64,000 nt of DNA from an uncultured Pelagibacteraceae bacterium (lineage in GTDB: Bacteria > Pseudomonadota > Alphaproteobacteria > Pelagibacterales > Pelagibacteraceae). The notes beneath the pieces were generated by a model. It saw only the letters and a program-made list of their open reading frames with translations, ran no database searches and had not been told where the DNA came from. Position numbers and translations under genes: made by a program. The DNA is taken from positions 1 through 64,000 of the forward strand of contig CACGFJ010000002.1 in the NCBI GenBank assembly GCA_902572225.1, in the 5' to 3' direction. Positions 53,526-62,686 of the stretch are shown one piece after another (positions within the stretch are counted from its first letter, which is position 1; every line of letters begins with the position of its first letter).

Positions 53526-54857
53526 TTAAAAACCTAAACTTTTACCCATTATTTTGTCAGGTAGCCAAGTTACAATCTCAGGAAAAATGCATAAAATAAG
53601 TATAGCTAAAGCCATAATTATCATAAATGGTATAGATCCCTTTAAAATTTCTGATAAACTAACATCAGGTGTTATACCCTTTATTATATAAAGGTTTAAT
53701 CCAACAGGTGGTGTAATAAGACCTATTTCCATATTAATTGTAAATACAATTGCAAACCAGTACGGATCAAATCCCAGTTGAGTTATAACTGGCAATAATA
53801 TTGCTGAAGTCATAACAATTACAGCAACTGGGGGTAAAAAGAAACCTGCAATCAAAAGAAATATATTTATTAAAATAAATACTACCCATTTATTAGAGCT
53901 CATCTCTACCATACTTTGAGCTAATGATTGAGTTACGTAAAGTTGTGATAATGTAAATGCAAAAAGATAAGAAGCTGCGATGATAAACATTATCATTACG
54001 CTTTCTTTCATTGAAACTTTAATAATATTCCATATTTTTTTTGGTTGATAAATTTTGTAGACGACTGCAATCAAAACAAAAACTAAAAAGGCTCCAACCC
54101 CTGAAGCCTCTGATGGAGTAGCAACACCACCATATAAAACATATAAAACACCGGCAATGATTGCTAAGAAAGGAAGTATCCTTGGCAGAACTTCAATTTT
54201 TTCTTTAAAAGTTGGAGGAGTTCTATTCTTTAAAGCTTTAGCGGAGTCTTTATCTATAAAATAACTGTGTATAAGTGCCCAAATAGCAAACATGCCTGCA
54301 AGCATAAATCCAGGTATCAATCCGCTTAAAAATAATCTTCCAATAGATGTTCCAGTTGCAATTCCATAAACGATTAAAACAATGCTTGGAGGAATTAATA
54401 CTCCTAAAGTTCCGCCAGCTGCTATGGTTCCTGTTGCAATTTGATCTGAGTATCCTCGTTTTCTCATTTCAGGAATTCCCATAGTACCGATTGCGGCACA
54501 GGTTGCAGGACTTGATCCACTTAGTGCAGCAAAGATTGAACAAGCTCCTATATTAGAAATAACCAAACCTCCAGGTACCCTCCATAGCCATCTGTCCAAG
54601 CCTGTATATAAATCTTTTCCTGCTGGAGAATTAGCAACTGCCATTCCCATTAAAATAAACATTGGTATCGAAAGCAGGACAAATGAATTTAATCCTGCAT
54701 AGAAAGTTTCAGCAAAAACATCTAACATTTGAAAACCTTCGAAAGCAACTAAAAGAGCTATTGATACAAAGCTTAAACCAAAAGCAATTGGTATTCCGGA
54801 GAACAATACTATCAAAGTAAAAACAGCAACAATTATTGCAATTATTAATGGATCCAT
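53526..54857 (-). CDS. dctM: TRAP transporter large permease (DctM)
   Basis: GIPIAFGLSFVSIALL; SIPMFILMGMAVANSPAGKDLYTGLDRWLWRVPGGL; GTLGVLIPPSIVLIVYGIATGTSIGRLFLSGLIPG. Confidence 0.95.
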   Translation of the reverse strand: MDPLIIAIIVAVFTLIVLFSGIPIAFGLSFVSIALLVAFEGFQMLDVFAETFYAGLNSFVLLSIPMFILMGMAVANSPAGKDLYTGLDRWLWRVPGGLVISNIGACSIFAALSGSSPATCAAIGTMGIPEMRKRGYSDQIATGTIAAGGTLGVLIPPSIVLIVYGIATGTSIGRLFLSGLIPGFMLAGMFAIWALIHSYFIDKDSAKALKNRTPPTFKEKIEVLPRILPFLAIIAGVLYVLYGGVATPSEASGVGAFLVFVLIAVVYKIYQPKKIWNIIKVSMKESVMIMFIIAASYLFAFTLSQLYVTQSLAQSMVEMSSNKWVVFILINIFLLIAGFFLPPVAVIVMTSAILLPVITQLGFDPYWFAIVFTINMEIGLITPPVGLNLYIIKGITPDVSLSEILKGSIPFMIIMALAILILCIFPEIVTWLPDKIMGKSLGF

Positions 54858-55351
54858 TAGTTAGTATCCTTTTCGTCTGTAAGCTTAATAATCTCTGCTA
54901 TATATTGTAAAATCATTAATGCTGCACCTATCATCATTGAAGAATATGGTACCCATAAAGGAGGGTCCCAAACTGTTCCTGTTGAGTAATTTTTAGTAAA
55001 CGCTTCCTCAACCATTAAAAAACCAAAATAAAATAAAATTAAAAAGAATAATAAACTGACTAATGAAGTGAAAATTTTAAGTCTTAAAATATTTTTTTTT
55101 GATAAAAAATCGTAAATCCACTCCATGCTAACATGGGCTTTTTCACTTAAAACATATGCACTTCCAATAAATGTTGAAGCAACTAGAAGCATTGTAACTA
55201 GCTCAGTTTGCCATGTTATTGCTCTTTGAAAAAAGTATCTTTCAAAAACTAATTCTACAATTACAAGAATTGATAACAGTAAAGCTAGAACAGCAAAAGC
55301 TCCGCAAGCTCTTGCAACGTAATCACAGAATTTTAAGTATTTTTCTTTCAT
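54857..55351 (-). CDS. dctQ: TRAP transporter small permease (DctQ)
   Basis: ERYFFQRAITWQTELVTMLLVASTFIGSAYVLSEKAHVSMEWIYDFL. Confidence 0.9.
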   Translation of the reverse strand: MKEKYLKFCDYVARACGAFAVLALLLSILVIVELVFERYFFQRAITWQTELVTMLLVASTFIGSAYVLSEKAHVSMEWIYDFLSKKNILRLKIFTSLVSLLFFLILFYFGFLMVEEAFTKNYSTGTVWDPPLWVPYSSMMIGAALMILQYIAEIIKLTDEKDTN

Positions 55352-55387
55352 AAAAAAACCCCTACTTATAGAGAATAAATAGGGGTT
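55352..55387 (-). terminator. Rho-independent-like hairpin between dctP and dctQ
   Basis: Minus strand AACCCCTATTTATTCTCTATAAGTAGGGGTT + U-tract: 8-bp outer stem, 1 mismatch, 4-bp inner stem, 5-nt loop. Confidence 0.75.
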
Positions 55388-55401
55388 CTTTATATATTAT
55401 T

Positions 55402-56412
55402 TTATTTAACTGCTAAAGCCATTTCCATTAGCTTATCGCCACCTGGAACTTTTTCAGCAAAAGCTTTGTGGGATGATTTTATTGCAATATCAACCCATGC
55501 AGCATGATCATCAGCATCCATATACACTAATTTAACACCTGCAGCTTTGTATGCTTCCTCAAACTTTTTATCTAAGTTTTCTACTTGAGCTGTCATATAT
55601 TTCTCAGCAACTTTTCCTGCTTTCATTAAAGCCACTTGCTGGCTTGAATTTAATGCATTGTAGCTTTTCTTAGACATTAAAATTGGCTCATACATAAACC
55701 ATAAACCAAATTTCCCTGGAGGAGTTGCACATTTTACTTGTTCATAAATTTTGTAACTTACAAAACTTCCTGAACTAGTATTTGCACCTGTTAATACACC
55801 AGTTTGTAATCCAGTATAAATTTCAGATGATGGCATACTTTGAATACCTGCACCAGCAGCCTCTAACATTTGGTTGAAAGCTTTTCCTGCAGCTCTCATC
55901 ACTTGTCCTTTAGCATCACTTGGATTCTTGATACATTTAGTTTTTGACGCGAAACCACCTCCTAACCATGCATCAGAAAGTACTACAACACCAGCATCAC
56001 TGATTATTTTTTTAATCTCAGTCATCATTGGACCTTTATTAAATCTCAATGCATGCTCATGATTTTTTACGGTTCCTGGCATTAATGTAGCATCAAACTC
56101 TGGATGGAATTTTGATGCATAAGCTAATGGGAAAGCAGAAATATCTAATTGACCTGTAGTCATAGGTTTCCACTGTTCTTTTGGCTTATAAAGTGACTTA
56201 GCTGGATAAATTCTAATTTCTAAATCAACGTTTGCTTTTTTTACTTCATCAGCAATAATTTGAACCATTTCATGACGAGGGTCATAAGAGCCATCAGCTC
56301 TAGGTGTTCCTGGCCATTGGTGACTTGCTTTTAATGTAACTGCATATGCAGATCCTACGATTGAAAAAGCTATAATTATTGAAGACAAATATAATGTTAT
56401 TTTTCTTAACAT
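55402..56412 (-). CDS. dctP: TRAP transporter solute-binding protein (DctP)
   Basis: Signal peptide MLRKITLYLSSIIIAFSIVGSAYA; DctP features; next to dctQM. Confidence 0.93.
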   Translation of the reverse strand: MLRKITLYLSSIIIAFSIVGSAYAVTLKASHQWPGTPRADGSYDPRHEMVQIIADEVKKANVDLEIRIYPAKSLYKPKEQWKPMTTGQLDISAFPLAYASKFHPEFDATLMPGTVKNHEHALRFNKGPMMTEIKKIISDAGVVVLSDAWLGGGFASKTKCIKNPSDAKGQVMRAAGKAFNQMLEAAGAGIQSMPSSEIYTGLQTGVLTGANTSSGSFVSYKIYEQVKCATPPGKFGLWFMYEPILMSKKSYNALNSSQQVALMKAGKVAEKYMTAQVENLDKKFEEAYKAAGVKLVYMDADDHAAWVDIAIKSSHKAFAEKVPGGDKLMEMALAVK

Positions 56413-56494
56413 AGTTTTCCCCTTTTTATTTATAATGATGATATTAAATTGAACTTGAGCAGAAGAGTCAATATAAGGAAATGACGTACTTATT

Positions 56495-57637
56495 ATGGAT
56501 GGTCCTTTAAAAAATTTATTAGTTGTTGATCTTACTAGGGTTTTAGTAGGTCCATATTGTACAATGATTTTATCTGATCTCGGTGCACGTGTAATTAAAG
56601 TAGAAGCACCAGAAATTGGTGACGATTCAAGAAAGTTTGGACCTTTTGTAAAAGACTATTCGGCATATTTTATGTCACTGAATAGAGGAAAAGAAAGTAT
56701 TGCTCTTAATTTAAAAAATGAAGATGATAAAAAAATCTTTGATAAAATTTTAACTAAAGCAGATATTTTAGTAGAAAATTTTAAACCAGGCACTTTAGAA
56801 AAATGGGGATATGGTTGGAAAGATGTAAGTAAAAAATATCCAAAATTAATATATGCGTCTGCATCTGGTTTTGGTCAAACCGGACCTTTAAAAGAATTAC
56901 CGGCTTATGACATGGTCGTTCAGGGAATGGGTGGACTGATGAGTGTTACAGGTCATCCAAATAGTGAACCAACAAGAGTTGGAACATCAATTGGTGATAT
57001 TACGGCAGGCCTTTTTACTGCAATCGGAATTAATGCAGCTTTGTATGATAGACAAAAAACAGGTAAGGGAATGTTTATAGATGTTTCAATGTTAGACTGC
57101 CAAATTGCGATTTTAGAAAATGCAATTGCAAGATATTTATCTAAAAATGAAATTCCTAAACCAATGGGATCTAGACATCCTTCAATCGCTCCGTTTGAGG
57201 CATTTAAAACAAAAGATAGTTATATAATCATTGCTGCAGGTAACGATAAATTATATGAAAAACTTTGTGAAGTATTAGGAATACCTGAAATGGTCAGTGA
57301 TAAAAGATTTAATACCAATTCACTCAGATGTGAAAATATGAATGAACTAAAATCAATTTTTGAAGATAAACTTTCTGCAAAAAATACTTCTGAATGGGTA
57401 AGTGAAATGGAAAAATTAAAGATACCTTGTGGACCAATATTTAATATTAAAGAAGCAGTAGAAAATCCTCAAGTCGAAGCAAGAAACATGATTGTTAAGG
57501 CCTATCATAAAGTAGTTGGTGATTTTAGATTAGCAGGCAATCCAATAAAGATGTCTTCATACGAGGATAAAAGTACTAGAGGGGATATTCCTGATCTTGA
57601 TGAACACAGGGAAAAAATACTAAAAGAGTTTTCTTAA
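56495..57637 (+). CDS. CaiB/BaiF family (class III) CoA-transferase
   Basis: GPLKNLLVVDLTRVLVGPYCTMILSDLGARVIKVEAPEIGDDSRKFGPF; YAYASASGFGQTGP-type motif (YASASGFGQTGPLKELPAYDMVVQGMGGLMSVTG). Confidence 0.94.
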   Translation: MDGPLKNLLVVDLTRVLVGPYCTMILSDLGARVIKVEAPEIGDDSRKFGPFVKDYSAYFMSLNRGKESIALNLKNEDDKKIFDKILTKADILVENFKPGTLEKWGYGWKDVSKKYPKLIYASASGFGQTGPLKELPAYDMVVQGMGGLMSVTGHPNSEPTRVGTSIGDITAGLFTAIGINAALYDRQKTGKGMFIDVSMLDCQIAILENAIARYLSKNEIPKPMGSRHPSIAPFEAFKTKDSYIIIAAGNDKLYEKLCEVLGIPEMVSDKRFNTNSLRCENMNELKSIFEDKLSAKNTSEWVSEMEKLKIPCGPIFNIKEAVENPQVEARNMIVKAYHKVVGDFRLAGNPIKMSSYEDKSTRGDIPDLDEHREKILKEFS

Positions 57638-58165
57638 CTAAGAATTATTTTCTTCTTCGTTTACGTTTTCTGAAACTTGTTCTTCTGCTTCTGAAACCTG
57701 ATCTAGTGAAACGTCATCATTTTCTTCAGCCTCACTTGGAGCTTCTACATTAACATCAGGTTGAGCTGATGGTGATAATTCAGCAAGATCTTCTTTTGAA
57801 ACTTGAATTTTTTCAGGAATTTTTCTAGCTCTTTTAGAAGGAAGAATTGGTACACCACTCTTTGAAATTTCACCTTTGTATAAATTCTCAAAATCATCAC
57901 CAATATCTTCATCTTCTTCAGCAGTATCATCAATTTGTTCTACATGTTTTCTTAGTTTGTAAACTGCAGCTTCAGTTAAATCTGGAACTTTAATTGTTTC
58001 TTCAGCTATTTCTCTTAAAGCAATAACTGTATGTTTATCGTTATCTCTATCTAATGTAGGTTCAATTCCTGAATTCAGTTGAGTAGCTCTTTCTTTAGCA
58101 ACCAAAACTAATTCATAAGGGCTATCTACTTTATCTATACAGTCTTCAACGGTAACTCTTGCCAT
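57638..58165 (-). CDS. rpoZ: RNA polymerase omega subunit with long acidic C-terminal extension
   Basis: [33 protein letters not shown]...[15 protein letters not shown]. Confidence 0.93.
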   Translation of the reverse strand: MARVTVEDCIDKVDSPYELVLVAKERATQLNSGIEPTLDRDNDKHTVIALREIAEETIKVPDLTEAAVYKLRKHVEQIDDTAEEDEDIGDDFENLYKGEISKSGVPILPSKRARKIPEKIQVSKEDLAELSPSAQPDVNVEAPSEAEENDDVSLDQVSEAEEQVSENVNEEENNS

Positions 58166-58206
58166 GGGCGATTAAATATACTCCAAGATCAACAAAATCA
58201 AGTGTT

Positions 58207-59415
58207 TTATACTAAAATTGGATTTAATTTTTTTCTAACTAAAAAAAGAAGAATAAAAGAAATAAGTATATAAAGTGCAGATATTATAGCAATTTTCTCA
58301 ATTGAAAATCCGATATCAATTAAAATACCAAAAAGAGCAGTTCCTAAAGCTGTTGAAAAAACCATAAGTGCAGTGGTCAAAGCTTTAATAGATCCAATAT
58401 GCTTTACACCATAAACCTCAGCCCAAGTGGAAGATCCCAAAACGTTTGCCAAACCATTTGATATTCCAATTAAACCTAAAAATATAAATGCAGTTAATTG
58501 TGCATCAAAATAAATAATTACAAAAGTCGATAGAAATAAAGGAATATTCATAAAAATTAAAAGTTTTCGACTTGTGAATTTATCAATTAAAAAACCAGAT
58601 ATTAAAAGAGTTATTACTGAAAATACTGAATAAGACATAAAAGACTGAGCAATTACAAATTGTCCCCAGTTTTTTGACTCAGTAATAAATGACTGATAAA
58701 CAAATACACCAGTTGCAATCCAAGGCATAGCTAACATATTCATGCTTACAATATAAAATTTGTAATCTTTTATTACTTCAACTCTTTTCCATTGCTTAAT
58801 ATTTTCCTCTTTAAATACTTCACCTTCAGTACTTTCTCTCGTATCAAGTTTAACAGTTCGAACTAAAAAGAATGATGCAATCGGTAAAAATATTAAAATT
58901 AATAAAGCAATTACTATCCAAATATTTTGCCAAGTTGTTAATGATAACAAAAATACCATTAAAACAGGTAAAATAAATTCAGCACTAGATAAACCAAACC
59001 AGCAAATACTTAATGCCCTACCCCTTGATTTTGTGAAATATCTTGAAACTGTTGTTGTTGCTGTGTGAGACATCATTCCTTGACCTGAAAATCTCATTAA
59101 AAAAATTGCAATGAATAAAAAAATGATTGATGAAATTTTTGAAAAGAAAAAACAGGAAAAAGATAAAAGTAATGTTACATAGACTGCAAATCGGAAAATA
59201 TTTATATCATCAATTTTCTTTCCAACCCAAATAAGTAATAGACTACTGCACAATGTTGCAGATGCATATATTGAGCCAAATTGTCCGTGAGTTATCGAGA
59301 GTGTCTCTCTTATACTTGTATTGAATATTCCAAGAAAAAAACTCTGTCCAAAGCTTGAAAAAAATGTAAATATAAAACCAAATACAATTACTTTTAAACT
59401 TAAATTTTTAAACAT
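58207..59415 (-). CDS. MFS transporter
   Basis: About 12 hydrophobic segments; ITHGQFGSIYASATLCSSLLLIWVGKKID; FTKSRGRALSICWFGLSSAEFILP. Confidence 0.88.
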   Translation of the reverse strand: MFKNLSLKVIVFGFIFTFFSSFGQSFFLGIFNTSIRETLSITHGQFGSIYASATLCSSLLLIWVGKKIDDINIFRFAVYVTLLLSFSCFFFSKISSIIFLFIAIFLMRFSGQGMMSHTATTTVSRYFTKSRGRALSICWFGLSSAEFILPVLMVFLLSLTTWQNIWIVIALLILIFLPIASFFLVRTVKLDTRESTEGEVFKEENIKQWKRVEVIKDYKFYIVSMNMLAMPWIATGVFVYQSFITESKNWGQFVIAQSFMSYSVFSVITLLISGFLIDKFTSRKLLIFMNIPLFLSTFVIIYFDAQLTAFIFLGLIGISNGLANVLGSSTWAEVYGVKHIGSIKALTTALMVFSTALGTALFGILIDIGFSIEKIAIISALYILISFILLFLVRKKLNPILV

Positions 59416-59423
59416 AAAAAAAT

Positions 59424-60299
59424 ATGACTTCTAAAGTTGCTTTCATAGGTCTTGGTGTAATGGGTTATCCAATGGCAGGATATATATCAAAAGCAGGACA
59501 TAATGTAACTGTTTTTAACAGAACAAAATCAAAAGCAGAAAAATGGATTGGTGAATACAAAGGTAATATGGCTGATACACCATCTGAAGCTGCTAAAGAT
59601 GCTGATTTTATTTTTACGTGTGTTGGGAATGATGACGATTTAAGACAAGTTTCTTTAGGTGATAATGGGTTATTTCATAATGCTAAAGAGGGATGTGTAT
59701 ATATAGATAATTCAACAGTGTCTGCTGAAATTTCTAGAGAACTTTATAAAGCTGCAAAAGATAAAGGATTTGGTTTTTTAGATGCTCCTATATCAGGAGG
59801 ACAATCGGGTGCTGAAGGTGGGATATTAACTGTTATGGTTGGTGGAGATGAAAATGATTTTAAAAAAGCAGAGCCAATAATTGATTGTTACAGTAAAAAA
59901 GTAACTTTAATCGGACCATCAGGAAGTGGACAATTAACTAAGATGGTTAATCAAATGTGTATTGGTGGTTTAGTTCAAGGTTTATCTGAAGCAGTAAATT
60001 TTGGAATTAATGCAGGATTAGATATGGATAAAGTTATGGAAACTATTTCAAAAGGTGCAGCTCAATCTTGGCAAATGGAAAATAGATATAAAACTATGGT
60101 AGCAGATAAATTTGATTATGGATTTGCAGTGGATTGGATGAGAAAAGATTTAAAAATTTGTATTGAAGAAGCAAAAAGAAATGGTTCGCCTGTTCCAGTA
60201 ACTGAAATTGTTGATAGCTATTATGCAGAAGTTCAGAAAATGGGTGGAAACCGTTGGGATAGCTCTAGCTTAATAGCTAGATTAAAAAAGAAAAAGTAA
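59424..60299 (+). CDS. NAD(P)-dependent beta-hydroxyacid dehydrogenase (HIBADH/tartronate semialdehyde reductase-like)
   Basis: VAFIGLGVMGYPMAGYISKAGHNVTVFNRT; FLDAPISGGQSGAEGGILTVMVGG; GQLTKMVNQM; KDLKICIEEAK. Confidence 0.92.
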   Translation: MTSKVAFIGLGVMGYPMAGYISKAGHNVTVFNRTKSKAEKWIGEYKGNMADTPSEAAKDADFIFTCVGNDDDLRQVSLGDNGLFHNAKEGCVYIDNSTVSAEISRELYKAAKDKGFGFLDAPISGGQSGAEGGILTVMVGGDENDFKKAEPIIDCYSKKVTLIGPSGSGQLTKMVNQMCIGGLVQGLSEAVNFGINAGLDMDKVMETISKGAAQSWQMENRYKTMVADKFDYGFAVDWMRKDLKICIEEAKRNGSPVPVTEIVDSYYAEVQKMGGNRWDSSSLIARLKKKK

Positions 60300-60301
60300 T
60301 T

Positions 60302-60907
60302 GTGTCTACCACTGTTCCCTACTACGAGGATTTTTCCGAAATAAAAAAGAAAATTTGGTTAATGTTAACTGATGCAGTTACTAATAGATCCTCACCTTTT
60401 AGAATACCTGTTTTTTCATGTGGGAGTGAGAATGAAGTCGAGAGTAGAATTGTTGTTCTTAGAAAATCAGATGAACAAAATAATTTAGTACAATTCCACA
60501 GCGATATTAGATCTGATAAAATTAAAATCTTAGAAAAAAACCCAAATTCATCGATGTTATTTTATGATAAAGATGAAAAAATTCAGGTTAGATTAAAAGT
60601 TGAAGCAATTATCAATCACAATAATGATATAACAAAACAATCTTGGGAAAAAACTCAACATATAAGTCGTAAATGTTACTTGGTAGATAATGGACCAGGT
60701 ACAGAGTCTGATATTCCAACATCTGGTTTAAAACCTGAATTAGATAATTTTGATTATACAAAAGAGCAAAGCGAAGAAGGATATAAAAACTTTACTGTTA
60801 TACAGTGTAAAATTAAATCTATAGAATGGTTATATTTAGCTGCAAAAGGTCATCGAAGAGCTAGATTTGACATTAATAATAATAAAGATACTTGGTTGGT
60901 ACCATAA
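60302..60907 (+). CDS. Pyridoxamine 5'-phosphate oxidase-like FMN-binding protein (GTG start)
   Basis: RIVVLRKSDEQNNLVQFHSDIRSDKIKILEKNPNSSMLFYDKDEKIQVRLKVEA split-barrel pattern. Confidence 0.8.
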   Translation: MSTTVPYYEDFSEIKKKIWLMLTDAVTNRSSPFRIPVFSCGSENEVESRIVVLRKSDEQNNLVQFHSDIRSDKIKILEKNPNSSMLFYDKDEKIQVRLKVEAIINHNNDITKQSWEKTQHISRKCYLVDNGPGTESDIPTSGLKPELDNFDYTKEQSEEGYKNFTVIQCKIKSIEWLYLAAKGHRRARFDINNNKDTWLVP

Positions 60908-61302
60908 TGAAAAAATATGAAGCTATGGTTTTGTCATGTATTGATCCAAGGTTTCAGCCAAAAGTTTTTAATTACTTAAAAAAAAAGAAATTAACTGGAA
61001 AATATAGCTCATTTACTATTGCTGGAGCAGCCATTGGTGTAACTTCTAAAAAATTTAAAAAATGGCAATCAACCTTTTTGGATAATTTATCAACTTCGAT
61101 AAAGTTGCATAATATTAATAAATTAATAGTAATCAGTCACGAAGATTGTGGTGCGGCTAAAATAGTGAATGGAAAGAAAGAATTTAATTCAACTATTGAA
61201 AAGAAAATTCACAAGGACTCTTTTAAAAAAATTAAATTAATTATAGATAGAAAATTCCCAGAGTTGAAAATAAATTTTAAAATTTTGCCGCTAAAAGATT
61301 AA
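60907..61302 (+). CDS. Short beta-carbonic-anhydrase-like protein (start at MKKYEAM)
   Basis: LSCIDPRF (CxDxR) and ISHEDCGAAK (HxxC) zinc-ligand motifs. Confidence 0.72.
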   Translation: MKKYEAMVLSCIDPRFQPKVFNYLKKKKLTGKYSSFTIAGAAIGVTSKKFKKWQSTFLDNLSTSIKLHNINKLIVISHEDCGAAKIVNGKKEFNSTIEKKIHKDSFKKIKLIIDRKFPELKINFKILPLKD

Positions 61303-61306
61303 TATT

Positions 61307-61597
61307 TCAAAGTCCTTTAATTATTATGTTTGTCCCCTCAGAATTATCCAATCTTATTTGTTTTATTGGTCTATATTCCTCTGAATTATACCATTCCAAA
61401 GCCCTCTCATAACTTGGAAATTTTAGAATAATTATTCTTGGAAATTTAGTTTCACCATCAAATATTTGATACTCACCATTTCTTACTAAAAACTCACCAT
61501 CAAATTTTTTTACAATTGGATTAACTTTTTCAATATACTCTTTGTAATTTTCTGGATTAGTTACTCTTAATTGTGCAATTACATACCCAGCTGGCAT
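61307..61597 (-). CDS. DUF1330-like protein
   Basis: GYVIAQLRVTNPENYKEYIEKVNPIVKKFDGEFLVRNGEYQIFDGE...IILKFPSYERALEWYNSEEYRPIKQIR. Confidence 0.9.
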   Translation of the reverse strand: MPAGYVIAQLRVTNPENYKEYIEKVNPIVKKFDGEFLVRNGEYQIFDGETKFPRIIILKFPSYERALEWYNSEEYRPIKQIRLDNSEGTNIIIKGL

Positions 61598-61598
61598 A

Positions 61599-62111
61599 TT
61601 AAAAAACTGTTTTTACGTATCTTTTCCAATTGTCTTGGTAATGTTTTGCGTTCTCAGTAATTTTACCTATTTCTTCGTCAGTAAGTTTTCTTACTACTCT
61701 TCCTGGCGCTCCAACTACTAATGAGTTATCTGGGATCTCTTTATTTTCAGTTATTAATGCTTTAGCACCTATGATGCAGTTTTTACCTATTTTTGCATTA
61801 TTTAAAATGACAGCCCCAATACCAATTAAACTATTATCTCCAATCGTACATCCATGAAGCATAACGATATGACCGATGGTTACATCTTTACCTATTCTTA
61901 ATGGACAGCCTGGGTCAGTATGCAGAACGCTCCCATCTTGAACATTTGAACCTTCTCCAACATGAATATTTTCATTATCTCCTCTAATTACAGCATTAAA
62001 CCAAACACTGGAGTTTTTTTCTAACGTGACATCTCCAATAATAGTTGCATTTGGCGCTACCCAATTTTCGCCAGAGTTTTTTGGTTTTTTATCTTCCAAA
62101 TCGTAAAACAT
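61599..62111 (-). CDS. Gamma-carbonic anhydrase family hexapeptide-repeat protein
   Basis: VAPNATIIGDVTLEKNSSVWFNAVIRGDNENIHVGEGSNVQDGSVLHTDPGCPLRIGKDVTIGHIVMLHGCTIGDNSLIGIGAVILN. Confidence 0.95.
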   Translation of the reverse strand: MFYDLEDKKPKNSGENWVAPNATIIGDVTLEKNSSVWFNAVIRGDNENIHVGEGSNVQDGSVLHTDPGCPLRIGKDVTIGHIVMLHGCTIGDNSLIGIGAVILNNAKIGKNCIIGAKALITENKEIPDNSLVVGAPGRVVRKLTDEEIGKITENAKHYQDNWKRYVKTVF

Positions 62112-62131
62112 AATTTATATATTATTACATT

Positions 62132-62686
62132 ATGCCTATTAAAACACCAGTATGTGATTTCGGAAAAAAAGCAGAAAACTTTGAATTAAAATCTACAGAG
62201 AACAAATTAATATCATTAAATGATATCAAAGGTGAAAATGGAACGTTGATAATGTTTATTTGCAATCATTGTCCTTATGTAAAAGCAATTATAAAAGATG
62301 TGGTGGAGGATTGTACTAAACTTAATGATTTAGGAATAAATTCAGTTGCAATATGCTCTAATGATCCAATCAATTATCCAGAAGACTCATTTGAAAAAAT
62401 GATTGAATTTGCAATTAAACATAAATTTAATTTTCCTTATCTGATTGATGAAACCCAAGATATTGCAAGAAAATATGATGCTGTATGTACTCCTGATTTT
62501 TTTGGTTATGATAAAGATTTTGGCCTTCAATATAGAGGAAGAATAAGAGAATTAAGAGAACTAAAACCTGTAAGATCTGGAGATAGTGATTTATTTATTG
62601 CCATGAAACAAGTTTCAGAAACAGGTAAAGGTCCTGAAGAACAATTCCCAAGCATGGGTTGTGGTATTAAATGGTCTTCTAATTAA
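62132..62686 (+). CDS. Thioredoxin-fold (AhpC/TSA-like) redoxin
   Basis: NFELKSTENKLISLNDIKGENGTLIMFICNHCPYVKAIIKDV; YDAVCTPDFFGYDKDFGLQYRGRI. Confidence 0.87.
   Translation: MPIKTPVCDFGKKAENFELKSTENKLISLNDIKGENGTLIMFICNHCPYVKAIIKDVVEDCTKLNDLGINSVAICSNDPINYPEDSFEKMIEFAIKHKFNFPYLIDETQDIARKYDAVCTPDFFGYDKDFGLQYRGRIRELRELKPVRSGDSDLFIAMKQVSETGKGPEEQFPSMGCGIKWSSN

Noticed and set aside
57745-57933. 62-aa minus-strand ORF inside rpoZ in another frame
   Set aside because: Overlaps rpoZ on the same strand; low-complexity sequence from the acidic-tail codons
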